NCBI GenBank assembly: GCA_937128505.1
Contig: CAKZMM010000035.1
Span: 91,394-155,393, forward strand
From: an uncultured Thermogutta sp.
GTDB taxonomy: Bacteria > Planctomycetota > Planctomycetia > Pirellulales > Thermoguttaceae
DNA: 64,000 nucleotides
Direction: 5' to 3'
How positions within the stretch are numbered: the stretch's first letter is position 1; each line of letters begins with the position of its first letter. The notes beneath the pieces were generated by a model. It did not search any database. It was not told the DNA's origin and saw nothing but the letters and a program-made list of their open reading frames with translations. The position numbers and the translations under genes are program-made. This document shows positions 46,513 to 56,809 of the stretch, piece by piece.

Positions 46513-46962
46513 CTAACGATCGTCCACGGTCGTGGGAAGCAGCTTGGTAGGTTTCCCGTCCGGCGATTCCGGCGTAATCGCGCAACCGCCGCTCGTGCAC
46601 CCTCTACCGAGTAACCTGCCCAAACGAATACGGTTGCGTGCGAAGATGCCGTAGATTACATCCACCACCCAACACAGGATGGGCCATTGCATAGGCGCGA
46701 CGAGCCAACCCAACCCCACAGCCCGGTAAGCTTGCCGGATGGCCTCGACGCGACGCACGACTCGCCCATCGGGTAGTATGCCGTGCAAGACCCCCGCAAC
46801 ATCTTCTCGGGTCAGACCATAACGCGCAGGATCAAAAGCAGGATCAGAGATGTCTTGTAACACGAGGTTACCGTCACGGTCGCGGCGCTTCAGCCACTGG
46901 ACTTCCCATCGACACAGCGGGCACTCCCCATCGTACAGCAGCTTGAATCGCCCTTCAGGCAT
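46513..46962 (-). CDS. DCC-family thiol-disulfide oxidoreductase-like protein (DUF393)
   Basis: The 149-residue protein has the DCC motif YDGECPLC at residues 10-17 (Cys14 and Cys17), followed by WEVQWLKRRDRDGNLVLQDI and GVLHGILPDGRVVRRVEAIRQAYRAVG, the full DUF393 pattern. These proteins are predicted thioredoxin-fold redox proteins. The C-terminal tail has two extra cysteines (RGCTSGGCAI). It is upstream of the broken photolyase and the SDR-DUF2867 gene on the same strand, and DCC proteins are frequent neighbours of photolyases. Confidence 0.93.
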   Translation of the reverse strand: MPEGRFKLLYDGECPLCRWEVQWLKRRDRDGNLVLQDISDPAFDPARYGLTREDVAGVLHGILPDGRVVRRVEAIRQAYRAVGLGWLVAPMQWPILCWVVDVIYGIFARNRIRLGRLLGRGCTSGGCAITPESPDGKPTKLLPTTVDDR

Positions 46963-47555
46963 GAATCACTCCTATTCGCTGGACCCAGGCCGTTGAGGCA
47001 CCTTTGAGGGCATTCTATGTCTACACGGAACTCGGGACAATAGTCGTTAACGAGGGCTGATTGAATGGCTGACGATTTCACTCACCACTTGCAAGACGAC
47101 CCTTCGTCGGAACCTTTGGGCAAAGGGGGCCCTTTTGCTTAACGACGATACCGGCTTCGGACTTCGCGTCGGAGCTGTGCTGGGGCGCCTTGGTGCGAAT
47201 TATTCAAGGGAACGTCATGAAAACCGCCCTTGGGATGACCTTCACCGACGCCTTGCCTGTGTAGGCGCTTGGTCCGGCACCAAAAGAAAGGAAACTGAAG
47301 CAAAGGGTCTTGCCTAATCTTTTGGGCGAGAATCGCTCGGGGTCAAACTTTCGACATCGCTGAAGAGATTCCCCGTTGCTGCCGCCACTCCCCGGCCGCT
47401 ACCCAGACCGCCGTGCTCTACTGCATCCAGGTACAGATTAGTTTCCGACGAGGCAAGCAGCACACTAAAGCATCTCTACACCGAAAATATGCTGTAACGG
47501 TGTACTCAGTCCACGCCGAAATGCTGCCAATGACGGGATCTGAGAACTGAGGCGA
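46963..47555. other. gap between DCC and MMPL genes
   Basis: About 590 bases with no supported gene, repeat or terminator. Confidence 0.5.
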
Positions 47556-50162
47556 TCATGCCGAACGCTGATCCGATGGGCTAACGCCAACCCTCTGGAT
47601 CCGGCCCATGAAGCGCTCACGTATTGCCAGAAAAGCGGGCACCAAAATGGTGCGAATGACGAACGTATCCAGAAGAATCCCAGCGCTCAGTGCGAAACCC
47701 AATTCTTGAATCGCCCGTAATGTGCCACTGATCATTGAGGCGAATGTGCCTGCCATGATAATCCCACAGCTCGTAATAATGCCGCCGGTATGGGCCAGGC
47801 CCATTTCGATGCCTTTCAGCGGGCCATATCGTTTTTGCTCCTCAAACACCCGGGTGACTAAGTAGATGTTGTAGTCTTGCCCAACCGCCACAAGCAACAC
47901 GAACAAAAACATGGGTACCTTCCAATCCAGCCCTTGATAAGTTTCCCCGTAGATGGTTTGGAAGAGCCATTCGGCCGACCCCATCGTGACGAAATACCCC
48001 CACAACACGGAAAAGACCAGGTAGACACACGTCCCGGGCCGACCCAAAATTGCCACGAGCACAATAAAAACGGCTAGCGGTACCAACCATTGAATCATCC
48101 TCCGGTCCCGTGAAGTGACAGTTTGCAGGTCGCGAATCCCGGCGGCCGGTCCCGCCAACGCGAATTGGACGCCAAACCAAGGATGATTCGGATCCTCGGC
48201 TAGCTTGGCGAGATAATTCTCCAATTGGGCCACCAGCTCCATGCTCTCGGCGGCAAAAGGGTCAAACTCTGTCACCAGATCAAAACGCACGACATGGCCT
48301 GCGAGCGGCCCCTTCGTCGACAAATAAACGCTCTTGGTGCGAGCCTGCGCACGCAGCAGCCCCTTTCGGAATGCGCCCAACAGCCCATAACGCTCGGGCC
48401 GCTCTCCTAGAGGCTCCAACCAGCTTCGAACCACGCTGATTGGGCGAACCGAATGCCCATCCGGCGTTAAAAACACAAAGTTCCGAAGTTCCTCGGTAAG
48501 CCAGCGGATTCGCTGCCAACGGTCGGAAGTTTCGTCAAACTGGGTATTCGGGTCATAAGCCAAGACAACCAGTGGCCCAATCTCTCCCGGGGGGAAATAT
48601 TCGCGTAGCAACCGCGTTCCCTGAACGCTAGGCCGCGACGGACTAAGTTCGCTGAGAAGATCATACGTGATTTCCACCTGGAGCCCACGCCAAACGAGCG
48701 GAGCCATGATTGCTACCGCCCCGCATAAAAGCCAGATCGGATACCGTGTGACCAATCGGCCGAGCATCCACCACAAACCCGGTGCTCCCGGGCTCGACCG
48801 GTTGCCGATTAAAAGGGAATCCTTTTCAGATAAGCTTTCGGATGAAGCGGCCCCGTCCGATCGCACCGAAACCCCGGGTGACCAAGATTCTTTTGCTGAG
48901 CCTTCGTTCCCACAGTTACCACCCGACGCGACTACGAAAACACCCCGTGATTCCGCTCGGTCGCCGATGGCCGCGGCGGATTTGCCGGGCTCGATGGCCG
49001 AGCGGGCAGATTCCGCAGCGATCTTCTCCTGTTCACGAGATGTTCTTCCGTGCACTTTCCATGGCCAAAACACCGCCAACCCAAAAGCCCGTAAAAGCGA
49101 CGGAGCCAACGTCACACAGGCCAGAAGCGCGACAAGCAGGGCCACGGCAATCCCGGGCCCGCTATTTCGGAATTTGCCGAACTGGCAAAAGATCATGGTC
49201 CCCAATCCCAACACCGTCGTGAGGGCACTGGCGGCCAACGCACTTCCGACCTTCGTCAGAGCCTCCGCACCTGCCCGGGCAACATCGGGGCAACGACGGA
49301 GCTCCTCCCGATACCGGGCAATCAAAAACAAGCAGTAATCGATTCCCGCACCGAAGAGCAAGACGACTATGAAAATACGGGTCGTCTTGAAGATCTTGTA
49401 ATCGAACCAGGGAATCATCTGGCTTACATAGGCAGCCCACACCAAGAGACTCGTGGCGACACTCACCGAGGCGGCAATCGCTAGCACCGGGAGAAGCACA
49501 AGCCCTGGCGCCCGATACACAGCCGCAAGAATCAGGATCACCAGGATGATGGTCACAACTTCGGTATTCCGAATGCTCTCCTGGGCCGCAAGCAGCATGT
49601 CACTCCCGATAGCTGCCGAACCGGTTACCTCCAATTGCAGATCCGCCGGAAAATCTGGCTCTTGACGGAGCCGATCTAATTCCCCAAACAGCCATTGCAG
49701 GAGTTCCATATTCTCCACGGCCATCAGCTCCGTGCGGAGCTGAGCAACCAGAAGAGCAGCCTGCCCCTTGTGGGGATCCAAGGGGCTCTGAAGTTTCGCA
49801 CCCAACCAGGGGGTCCAAGGGGCCAGGACGGCGGTTACGGGACCGTCTTCGAGGCTTCGCGCCTCTAATTCCGCCGCCAATCGACGCAAATACCGCAAAT
49901 CGGCCGTGGTAAGCGGACCAGAGCGCCTCGCCGCGACCAGCACGATTTGGCTTCGGCTTCGCTGATCCGGAAAAGCTTGATCCAATAAACGCTCGCCTTG
50001 GACACTCGGCAAATGGGCGGGTAAGTATGCAAAGTCACCATCCTGGGTGATATCGTCCCAGCGAGGTCCCAGGAGCTGAAGGATCAAAGCCCCGATGAGC
50101 CAAAGCGAAATAACTAAAGCCCAGCGGCGAATGACCCCAGGGCCAAATCGGCTAAACATCAA
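47556..50162 (-). CDS. MMPL-family RND transporter
   Basis: The 868-residue protein has the two-fold RND topology: helix 1 (RWALVISLWLIGALILQLLG), a large periplasmic domain, helices 2-6 with GAGIDYCLFLIARYREE (about 273-289, the conserved helix-4 GxDY motif), then a second helix-domain-helix set with VGQDYNIYLVTRVFEE (about 768-783). A Ser/Glu-rich loop of about 90 residues (EKIAAESARSAIEPGKSAAA... to SLSEKDSLL) joins the halves in the cytoplasm. MMPL proteins export lipids or other hydrophobic compounds using the proton gradient. The cargo is unknown. Two adjacent ATG codons (50162, 50159) can start it. Confidence 0.92.
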   Translation of the reverse strand: MMFSRFGPGVIRRWALVISLWLIGALILQLLGPRWDDITQDGDFAYLPAHLPSVQGERLLDQAFPDQRSRSQIVLVAARRSGPLTTADLRYLRRLAAELEARSLEDGPVTAVLAPWTPWLGAKLQSPLDPHKGQAALLVAQLRTELMAVENMELLQWLFGELDRLRQEPDFPADLQLEVTGSAAIGSDMLLAAQESIRNTEVVTIILVILILAAVYRAPGLVLLPVLAIAASVSVATSLLVWAAYVSQMIPWFDYKIFKTTRIFIVVLLFGAGIDYCLFLIARYREELRRCPDVARAGAEALTKVGSALAASALTTVLGLGTMIFCQFGKFRNSGPGIAVALLVALLACVTLAPSLLRAFGLAVFWPWKVHGRTSREQEKIAAESARSAIEPGKSAAAIGDRAESRGVFVVASGGNCGNEGSAKESWSPGVSVRSDGAASSESLSEKDSLLIGNRSSPGAPGLWWMLGRLVTRYPIWLLCGAVAIMAPLVWRGLQVEITYDLLSELSPSRPSVQGTRLLREYFPPGEIGPLVVLAYDPNTQFDETSDRWQRIRWLTEELRNFVFLTPDGHSVRPISVVRSWLEPLGERPERYGLLGAFRKGLLRAQARTKSVYLSTKGPLAGHVVRFDLVTEFDPFAAESMELVAQLENYLAKLAEDPNHPWFGVQFALAGPAAGIRDLQTVTSRDRRMIQWLVPLAVFIVLVAILGRPGTCVYLVFSVLWGYFVTMGSAEWLFQTIYGETYQGLDWKVPMFLFVLLVAVGQDYNIYLVTRVFEEQKRYGPLKGIEMGLAHTGGIITSCGIIMAGTFASMISGTLRAIQELGFALSAGILLDTFVIRTILVPAFLAIRERFMGRIQRVGVSPSDQRSA

Positions 50163-51061
50163 ACCTCAAAAAGATTGAAAGATCTTAAGATTTATCGCCT
50201 CGATGTATACCGTGCCCAAATTCGCAACCTTCTCGGGCCCAAGCTTCCGACCCGAAAATTAACGGGATGACTCTTGGCCCAGCCATCGGTGCAAATAATC
50301 AGGGTTTTCAATGCCAAGTATTGTCCCGACTTCTGCGGAGTTGTAAAGAAGTAAGTAAGGCAACGCGGTCGTCCGATTCAACAAATTGCCGGTCTTCTCT
50401 TGCCGAAGCCGTCATGCGCTTAGTCAATTTCGGATTCGCTATTTAAACCGGCTTCGGAGTTGAGGAGAACTACGACAAATTTCATCCTATTAGGGATCAG
50501 GCCCAGGCGGCCGCACTTGCTGCGGTCTTAAATTTTGTCAAACACACGACAAGCACTTTCCCTTAAGACACCAGTGCTTACCGGAAGAGTAACTCGGAGG
50601 GTCTTTCCCCACCCCTACGCCTGCAAAGGCCGAGATACGATCCAGAGCCAATCCAAAATCTTTGAGCTTTCGAAGTTACTGATTGATCTGATATCAAAGG
50701 TTTCTGGAGAATCTCGCTAAATCTTCGTCTTGTTCTGATTAATGCGATTTGGCCGGTAATTCCGAATGGCAAAGTTTTGCCAAAAAGGGGAGCGACATAC
50801 TCGTTTTCCCGCCGAACTGTTCTTAGGGCGCGGGAGTTCAGAGTTTGACATGGCGTTTGACATGTCCCAAGCCGTCGCCTTTACCCCTCATCGCAAGGCG
50901 ATAGAAATATTTCCCTGACAATCCACCAAGTTCCCGAAGTGAATCTCCCCCAATCGGTCGAAACATAAGACATACTGCTTTATAGAGCCACCCGCCTTCG
51001 AAATTGGGATCTACGCACAAGGTTGCGGACGCTTTGGGTGAGGAGCTTAGGGAGTATTCGG
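50163..51061. other. gap between divergent MMPL and HDOD genes
   Basis: About 900 bases. No gene or repeat; it must contain both promoters. Confidence 0.5.
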
Positions 51062-51976
51062 ATGCTTGCTACGACGTTTAAACCCACCGACCTAGACCGA
51101 ATCCTGCAAGTCGCTCAACTACCAGCTTTGCCGCAAAGTGCGATACGCCTTTTGGAATTGTCGAAAGATGCTAATAATGGCCCGCGGGAATACGCCGAGG
51201 CCATTGAGGCCGACCCCGGCCTAGTCTCCCAAGTCCTTCGTTTTGTCAATTCCTCATATTTCGGGTTTTCTCGGGAGATTTCCAACATTCGCCACGGCAT
51301 CACCCTCGTCGGCGTAAAGACCATCAAGAATTTCGCTTTGTGGAATGCGGTGTTCACTCTTCTGCCTCATCCGCGGTGCGGCCCGTTCGATCTTCGGACG
51401 ATGCGGCAAGATTCGCTCCGTCGCGCACTTTTTGCCCGCCTCCTGGCAAAACACCTCCGCGCGAAGGATCCCGAGGATGCTTTCTCGGCTGCGTTACTTC
51501 AAGATATGGCGATTCCACTTTTGGCAAAGGAAATTCCGGAGGCTTACGCCGAGCTTCTCGCGGGCCGGCACGAAGGCCGTACGCGACTTTCTCAATTGGA
51601 AAAGTTAGCTTTGGGCTGGACACACAGTCAGGCAGGTGGCAGAATTGCCCGGAAATGGAACCTCCCTGAGCAATTTGCGACTTTAATTGAACTACACACT
51701 CAAATTGACGAAATCGCCTCCGCCAAGGAGCCCACGCCCGAGGCTTTTGCGGTAGCATTATCAGCCCTTCTTCCCCCGGTGGGAGACCGGACCTGGTGGG
51801 AATGGTCAGCATTCCAACGGCATTATCATGCACACGAGGAGGCGGACGTCCCCCCGCCGGAGGAGATTTTGGCGGAGGTGGATCGTCAATTCGCGGACTT
51901 GGCTCCTACGCTCAAACTGAGCATTCCCGCTGAGTCACTGGTCGATTGGCTGAAGGCCGCCAGGCAAAACGAATAA
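51062..51976 (+). CDS. HDOD-domain signalling protein
   Basis: The 304-residue protein starts at ATG 51062 with GGGAG 8 bases upstream; the frame extends to 51023 without support. It is almost wholly an HDOD domain: LPALPQSAIRLLELSKDANNG (about residues 20-40), DPGLVSQVLRFVNSSYFGF, ISNIRHGITLVGVKTIKNFA, ALLQDMAIPLLAKEIPEAY and WTHSQAGGRIARKWNLPEQF. HDOD proteins resemble HD hydrolases without the full metal site and usually act as scaffolds in two-component and motility signalling. No effector domain is attached and no histidine kinase is nearby, so its circuit is unknown. Confidence 0.93.
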   Translation: MLATTFKPTDLDRILQVAQLPALPQSAIRLLELSKDANNGPREYAEAIEADPGLVSQVLRFVNSSYFGFSREISNIRHGITLVGVKTIKNFALWNAVFTLLPHPRCGPFDLRTMRQDSLRRALFARLLAKHLRAKDPEDAFSAALLQDMAIPLLAKEIPEAYAELLAGRHEGRTRLSQLEKLALGWTHSQAGGRIARKWNLPEQFATLIELHTQIDEIASAKEPTPEAFAVALSALLPPVGDRTWWEWSAFQRHYHAHEEADVPPPEEILAEVDRQFADLAPTLKLSIPAESLVDWLKAARQNE

Positions 51977-52632
51977 GTCGCCCGAGCTGGGGCCGATGCC
52001 TCACAAAGCAAGACGGTGTTACCTCAACGGTATCAGCCGATCAGGAATCCATTCAGACTCGGTCTTGCAGAACTCCCGGTCTGCATTGCAATTCGCCAAC
52101 CGGCAAACCTTGAAGTCTCCTTTCGATCCTCGAAGTACGCTTTTGTTCCGCTTCAATTCTGACAAAACTCCCTTAAGCAGCCGCGCTTTGCCGTCCGCAG
52201 ATAAGACCTTATACCCGGGGTAAGGGCAAAAATGAACGCGTGATAAGAACTGGCGGCGGCTATCCTCGGAGACCAAGGGTTTTTCTATGCTCCGGGGAAG
52301 CTTCGAGTTTTGACCCTGCGGGAGCGCAAAATCCGCTTGATTTCCCACCAACCTCGCCGGTTTCCCTCGGACGGCGAGAGGGAAATGTCTCGCCCCATAA
52401 AATCGACAAAATCTATAAGCTTTACTAATTCTCGAGATGAACCGAGGAGATACAACCCGGGTTACGCGTTGCCGCGTAAACTCGATTTACCTTGATTGGG
52501 CATAGGAGACCACGGGGGTGCTCGACCCGGCGGCAGGCTGAACGCGTGCTTTCGTAAAATGGGGTTAAAAAACCTACAAAGCTCCTGGCGAGGCCCCTGC
52601 AACGAAAATAGCCAAGGATATCCGTCACAAAG

Positions 52633-52678
52633 TTTGTCTTATTCCACGGGCAAAATTTGTCTTATTCCACGGGCAAAA
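52633..52678. repeat. 23-bp perfect tandem duplication
   Basis: Units at 52633-52655 and 52656-52678 are identical and contain CTTATTCCACGGGCAAAA. Confidence 0.97.
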
Positions 52679-53355
52679 TCCTGGGACTGGCTAACGCGGT
52701 GCAGCAATTCGAATCGGGGAGATCAGGCTCGTACAAAAAGAGTCCCGCAAAAATTTGCAAAGGGAAACTATCAAAGGATGTGTCAGAGGGGCAAATTGCC
52801 AAATTATGGCGGGAAACATTGAAATAATCATTGAAATAATTATTTGACTAATCAATGCGTGCAATACGCCCAGTCCATCTCGAATAGGGGGTAGGCGGAT
52901 CCGCCAACATCTCGTAAAAACATCGATAAGTCCATCGCCATTCTCCTTAATTGGCAGTATTGCTAATTGATAATCATTATTGCTAATCATAGAAAAAGCG
53001 TATCATTATTTTGTGATGCCATAGCAATAGCACGAGATACTTAGCGTTAATCCCCGGGAGTGATTGTTGCCGGATTTTTGAAAAGCTGAAGCCAAGAATT
53101 TCCATGAGCCTAGTTTGGGATTCATGTGGAGCTTGAACCGGGCCATTCCTTTACGAAATACACGGTTTGAACTTTGCCCGCGATGGCCAGGGTAAGGTTT
53201 TCCGCAAGAAACCGCCTCGAAATTCGCCCGAAACGAGAAAACCTCCTCGGACGGCAACCGATACGCAAAAATACCGGTAAACTCTGACAAATGATGAACG
53301 AAACGCTGACGATACTCAAATTAGGGACGACAATCTTCTTAACTACTTCTGCAAT

Positions 53356-53399
53356 TATTTCTGCACGTTAATTAAAAATATTTCTGCACGTTAATTAAA
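53356..53399. repeat. 21-bp perfect direct repeat, 23-bp period
   Basis: Units at 53356-53376 and 53379-53399 are identical (TTTCTGCACGTTAATTAAA core), separated by two A residues. Confidence 0.96.
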
Positions 53400-53439
53400 G
53401 ATGATCTCTCCACAATTAATAATGATTTCTCCATGCCGC

Positions 53440-53469
53440 TTGAAATCGCATCCCTGAACCAAGTATCAT
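53440..53469 (+). promoter_or_regulatory. possible sigma70-type promoter of tRNA-Cys
   Basis: TTGAAA (53440-53445), an 18-base spacer and TATCAT (53464-53469) lie 72 bases before the tRNA. The match is fair and the region is AT-rich, so chance similarity is possible. Confidence 0.35.
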
Positions 53470-53541
53470 TTAACGACACGATTTTTTAGTTAGTGGAAGA
53501 CAGTAGAACTTAAAGGTGTGGCCTGGAACATCTAACTCCTT

Positions 53542-53614
53542 GGCGCCGTAGCCAAGCGGCTAAGGCAGCGGATTGCAAATCCGCCATTCGTCGGTTCGAA
53601 TCCGACCGGCGCCT
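53542..53614 (+). tRNA. tRNA-Cys (GCA)
   Basis: A complete cloverleaf is visible. The 7-bp acceptor stem GGCGCCG (53542-53548) pairs with CGGCGCC (53607-53613), followed by discriminator T at 53614. The D-arm is GCC-AAGCGGCTAA-GGC, the anticodon stem-loop GCGGA-TTGCAAA-TCCGC with anticodon GCA (Cys), and the T-arm GTCGG-TTCGAAT-CCGAC. The CCA end is not encoded. No other tRNA is adjacent. Confidence 0.97.
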
Positions 53615-54588
53615 CTAGGTCAAAGCTACTGCCTTTTTCTGAAACCAAGGGGCCAGCAACGACTTACATCGATGGCCCTTGTCCCATGACCGCCCGACAA
53701 CTGGGCCAACACGTCTCAAATGTCAAATTTATCGGCACGTGTCACGGCCAACTCTCAATCTGGGTGATTCCAGCCAAAGAACCAGTTAAACCGCGGAGCT
53801 TATCGCGAAAACGTTTCGGCCCGCTTCGATCGCTTGGGTTTCAGAACTGTCTCGACGCTTGCGGCCAACTCGGTTCGGTGTAACCGCGTGTGGCGGTTTG
53901 CCGTCAAGATCGGCGTCGAGTCTCGCAAAAGCTTTGTGCCCCTCGGAGGGGGAGCCGAGGTCCTCGAAGATCTTAGGGCCCGTAGCGGCGATCTTTGGGC
54001 TGCCCGCAGGGGAATCGGGGGCCGAGCCAATTTGCTAGCAAATTACGTCCACGAAGCTTGGAGATCAAACCGGCCGCTTTCCCTCTTGCGGGCTCATCTA
54101 CCAAATCCGAAGCTATTTGTTCCTTCGAATTGTTCCTTCGGAGCTATTTGCCTCCGAACCTATTTGCTTCAGCGTTTAGGCAAAAGAGGAGTTCCCGGAT
54201 CGCCTTCAGAAGCGAACTTGAAGGGTGCTTGCTTGCCGGCTAAAGAGACTTGGATTGACCGCTGCTATCAGACAAAAAACCATCGCTTAATGTCCTGTAT
54301 GCCAACCGTGGCTCTCATTGTAGAGTCGGCCATTGGGACCGGTTTGAGAAGCATTTTTTCCGTTCGATAATTGCCCGTTAGCAATACTCCCAAGGTGATT
54401 TTGTTCCAAGTTCAACGAGCTCTTCCATGCAGGCTCAAGGCCCTCCAATCAACCTTACAGGTATCAAGCACTCACTTTATTCAAAAACCTCAGCCCGCGG
54501 TGCCATTTTCAGTCGATTATGCGTTTCAGCGATCTCAGGAAGGCAAAACCCACCGGCGCACGGAAGCCGGCTGCTGGACTCGTGCAGC
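53615..54588. other. gap after tRNA-Cys
   Basis: About 970 bases. A 178-codon frame at 53834-54370 has no recognisable domain or start signal and is not called. A 13-bp duplication is listed separately. The next gene's frame opens at 54427 but probably starts at 54589. Confidence 0.5.
54117..54142. repeat. 13-bp tandem duplication
   Basis: TTGTTCCTTCGAA (54117-54129) is followed by TTGTTCCTTCGGA (54130-54142). Confidence 0.88.
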
Positions 54589-56013
54589 ATGTGGATGGCG
54601 TATAGCGGATGGACTCTCCGACTTTTGGTCGTCGTGACCGTGGCCGTTTTGGTTTGTCGCGGATTGTCGGGGGCCTTTTTGGAGCCGTTTGATGTCTGGG
54701 GGGCTTTAACCGCGGCAGCGCTCCTACAACTCCCACTTGCGGTGGCCAGACGCCTGACCCCGTACCCCACAACCGCGTGTACGGGACTTCCACCAAGCGG
54801 GGAAACCGGGCGAGTTCACACAGGTTCCGAAGCGCATGGTGCATTAACTTCGATCGAATCAGCATTAAACAATGAACTGGATCGATCTGTGGAACCATCG
54901 CTCACCCCTTCAAGCAGGAAACTGGGAGCAAAGACATCGCCGCTCTCAACCGTTGAACAACAGCGCGACAAAGCCCCATGCAAGGAGCCGCCTCGGCAAG
55001 GAACTTCTCAAACATCCTCCGAAACTTCGCCTGTTGACCGCGCAAAAATCTGTGCCAGAGCTTGGCAGTTAGGTCTAGAGGCATCGCTGACCGCTATGAT
55101 CTTGCTGACGGCTTGGGTCATTGGCGGCAGAGGAACCTTTTCTGCGGGATCAGCCATTCTTTGGGTTTTGGTGGTTGTCGTTCAGGGAGCCGATTGGCGG
55201 TGGCTGCTCACATCGCAAAAACACACCGCACCGAGCATGCCTTCGAGAATCTCCGGCAATCTCGGCAGACAAGCACGTGCGGAAAAGCGCAGCGGGTTAC
55301 CCCAGCAAAGCCGGCTTGGCATCGGCAAATGGATCTCCTTTACGGAGTTACGCTCAGGGTTCGCTGGGAGAAAGTTTTCAGGCCATCCGCGGCAAACTCG
55401 GTGGGTCACTGCTCGGTCATCATTAACCGCCGCCCAGGGTAAAGCAGGGGGGAGAATTCGGCTCCGAATCAGGAGCGGCATTCCTCGGGGAGGAACCGCT
55501 CGAGGGCAAATTGCTGCCATTTCGCCTAAAAAACCGGGCGTATTCCAGCCGGCAACGAAACGGGCATCCCCGGCCCCGCCCCGGGACCTTGAGGATGCCT
55601 TCCTTAGCCCCGATCAATGGGCCGCGCTGCTGTGGCCCGAATTCAACCTTCTGCACACCCAGGTTTTCCAAGCCATGCGACGTGGCTTTCGAAAGGATGG
55701 GAAGGAAGTCCTGCGGGGCGAGATATGCGCCGCGATCCCACCGGGGGGCCGAATGGCGGTCATCCACGTCGGGTTCTGCCCACCTTTTCTCCACAAACCT
55801 GAAGTGCATTTGGAGCAGCGGTCCGGCCCCGCAGCAGAGCTGAGATTGTCGCAAGCGCTGTGCCACGGTTTGCGGCTGGAGGCAAAGTTGACCCAAAATG
55901 CCCCTGCCTGGACTTTTATTCGCATCCGGCTCGAGGCCATTGGTGGTGCTGGCCATCGCAGCCGCCTGGATCAAAAGATGTCGGCGTTTGCCGAAAAGCT
56001 TTCTCTTGAATAA
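54589..56013 (+). CDS. unrecognised membrane protein with soluble C-terminal domain
   Basis: From ATG 54589 (chosen because the first membrane helix follows at once; the frame opens at 54427) the protein has 474 residues. There are two N-terminal helices (TLRLLVVVTVAVLVCRGL; WGALTAAALLQLPLAV), a charged linker of about 110 residues, two more helices (LEASLTAMILLTAWVIGG; AGSAILWVLVVVVQGADW), a basic low-complexity linker rich in Arg, Gly and Ser, and a globular C-terminal domain (about 380-465) with SPDQWAALLWPEFNLL, CAAIPPGGRMAVIHVGFCPP and PAWTFIRIRLEAI. I do not recognise the family. The conserved-looking C-terminal domain and helix pairing argue for a real gene. No partner gene is near. 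Confidence 0.7.
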   Translation: MWMAYSGWTLRLLVVVTVAVLVCRGLSGAFLEPFDVWGALTAAALLQLPLAVARRLTPYPTTACTGLPPSGETGRVHTGSEAHGALTSIESALNNELDRSVEPSLTPSSRKLGAKTSPLSTVEQQRDKAPCKEPPRQGTSQTSSETSPVDRAKICARAWQLGLEASLTAMILLTAWVIGGRGTFSAGSAILWVLVVVVQGADWRWLLTSQKHTAPSMPSRISGNLGRQARAEKRSGLPQQSRLGIGKWISFTELRSGFAGRKFSGHPRQTRWVTARSSLTAAQGKAGGRIRLRIRSGIPRGGTARGQIAAISPKKPGVFQPATKRASPAPPRDLEDAFLSPDQWAALLWPEFNLLHTQVFQAMRRGFRKDGKEVLRGEICAAIPPGGRMAVIHVGFCPPFLHKPEVHLEQRSGPAAELRLSQALCHGLRLEAKLTQNAPAWTFIRIRLEAIGGAGHRSRLDQKMSAFAEKLSLE

Positions 56014-56809
56014 CGGGCCACCGTTGATTGATTCCCTGGAAAAGCCGCAATAACCATAAAATAAAAAAATAAAACCTGAAATAAAATAATAAAACCTGAA
56101 ATAAACAGTGATTCGGTAATTCCGGAAATAACGTGTCGTAAGTTAAGGAATGAGTGGGTGGTAGATTGGCCGTAAATTCCGCGGCAAAACGTAAGCAAGT
56201 GAGTAAGAAATCAGTAAGCTTTAGGAAACGGCGCGACTTTGGGGGCCAAATGTTGCATGTCAAAAGCGTTCAAATGCGAAGTACTTTTAAGTCCGGGGCC
56301 CCATGATTCAAAAGCGGCTATGAACCCCTCACAAATCGGGCCATATAGCCCTCGTTAATCGGCACTAAAGCCTTCGTGAATTTAGAGAACAAAAGGCCCC
56401 AGATATCACGCGGGGTGAGTGCCCAGAGTGTTCAACCCCTCTCTGAAAGGGCATGAACGAACCCAAAGAGGAAAAGGCTTTCCATCGCGTAAAAAACTTC
56501 GCTTAAGCCAATCGAAATTGAAAATTTGGCGAAGCTTTGACGACCCGGGAAGCCTAGAATAAATACAAGGTTTCACCCCATCACCTTGCAATCCGTTGGA
56601 AGAAGTCGAGCAGGCCGACCGCGGCTATGCCCAATTAGTTAGTGGAAGACGAAACGTACGAAAATCGTGTCGGGATTGACCGGGAGAAGCGTTTTGAGCC
56701 TGAGCCCGAACCGGCTCGCGGCACATCAAAAAGATTCTTTTTGGTTAGAGATTTCTAAAAGTCAGCATTTTCGGAAGGATTTACCAAACAACCGTCGGAG
56801 TTAGCATCG
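56014..56809. other. gap before peptide deformylase
   Basis: About 800 bases with no supported gene. The 5' part is AT-rich and holds the 16-bp repeat at 56071-56106. Confidence 0.5.
56071..56106. repeat. 16-bp direct repeat, 20-bp period
   Basis: TAAAACCTGAAATAAA occurs at 56071-56086 and 56091-56106. Confidence 0.93.

Larger units (their letters stand above)
51977..53541. other. 1.56-kb gene-free region with two tandem repeats
   Basis: No supported gene. Repeats at 52633-52678 and 53356-53399 and a possible tRNA promoter are listed separately. The region 52790-53450 is AT-rich. Confidence 0.55.

Noticed and set aside
53834..54370. 178-codon ORF after tRNA-Cys
   Set aside because: No motif, no start signal, and it contains a recent tandem duplication.
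53486..56650. 16-base identical sequence TTAGTTAGTGGAAGAC at 53486 and 56635
   Set aside because: About 0.5 such pairs are expected by chance in 64 kb, so it carries no weight.
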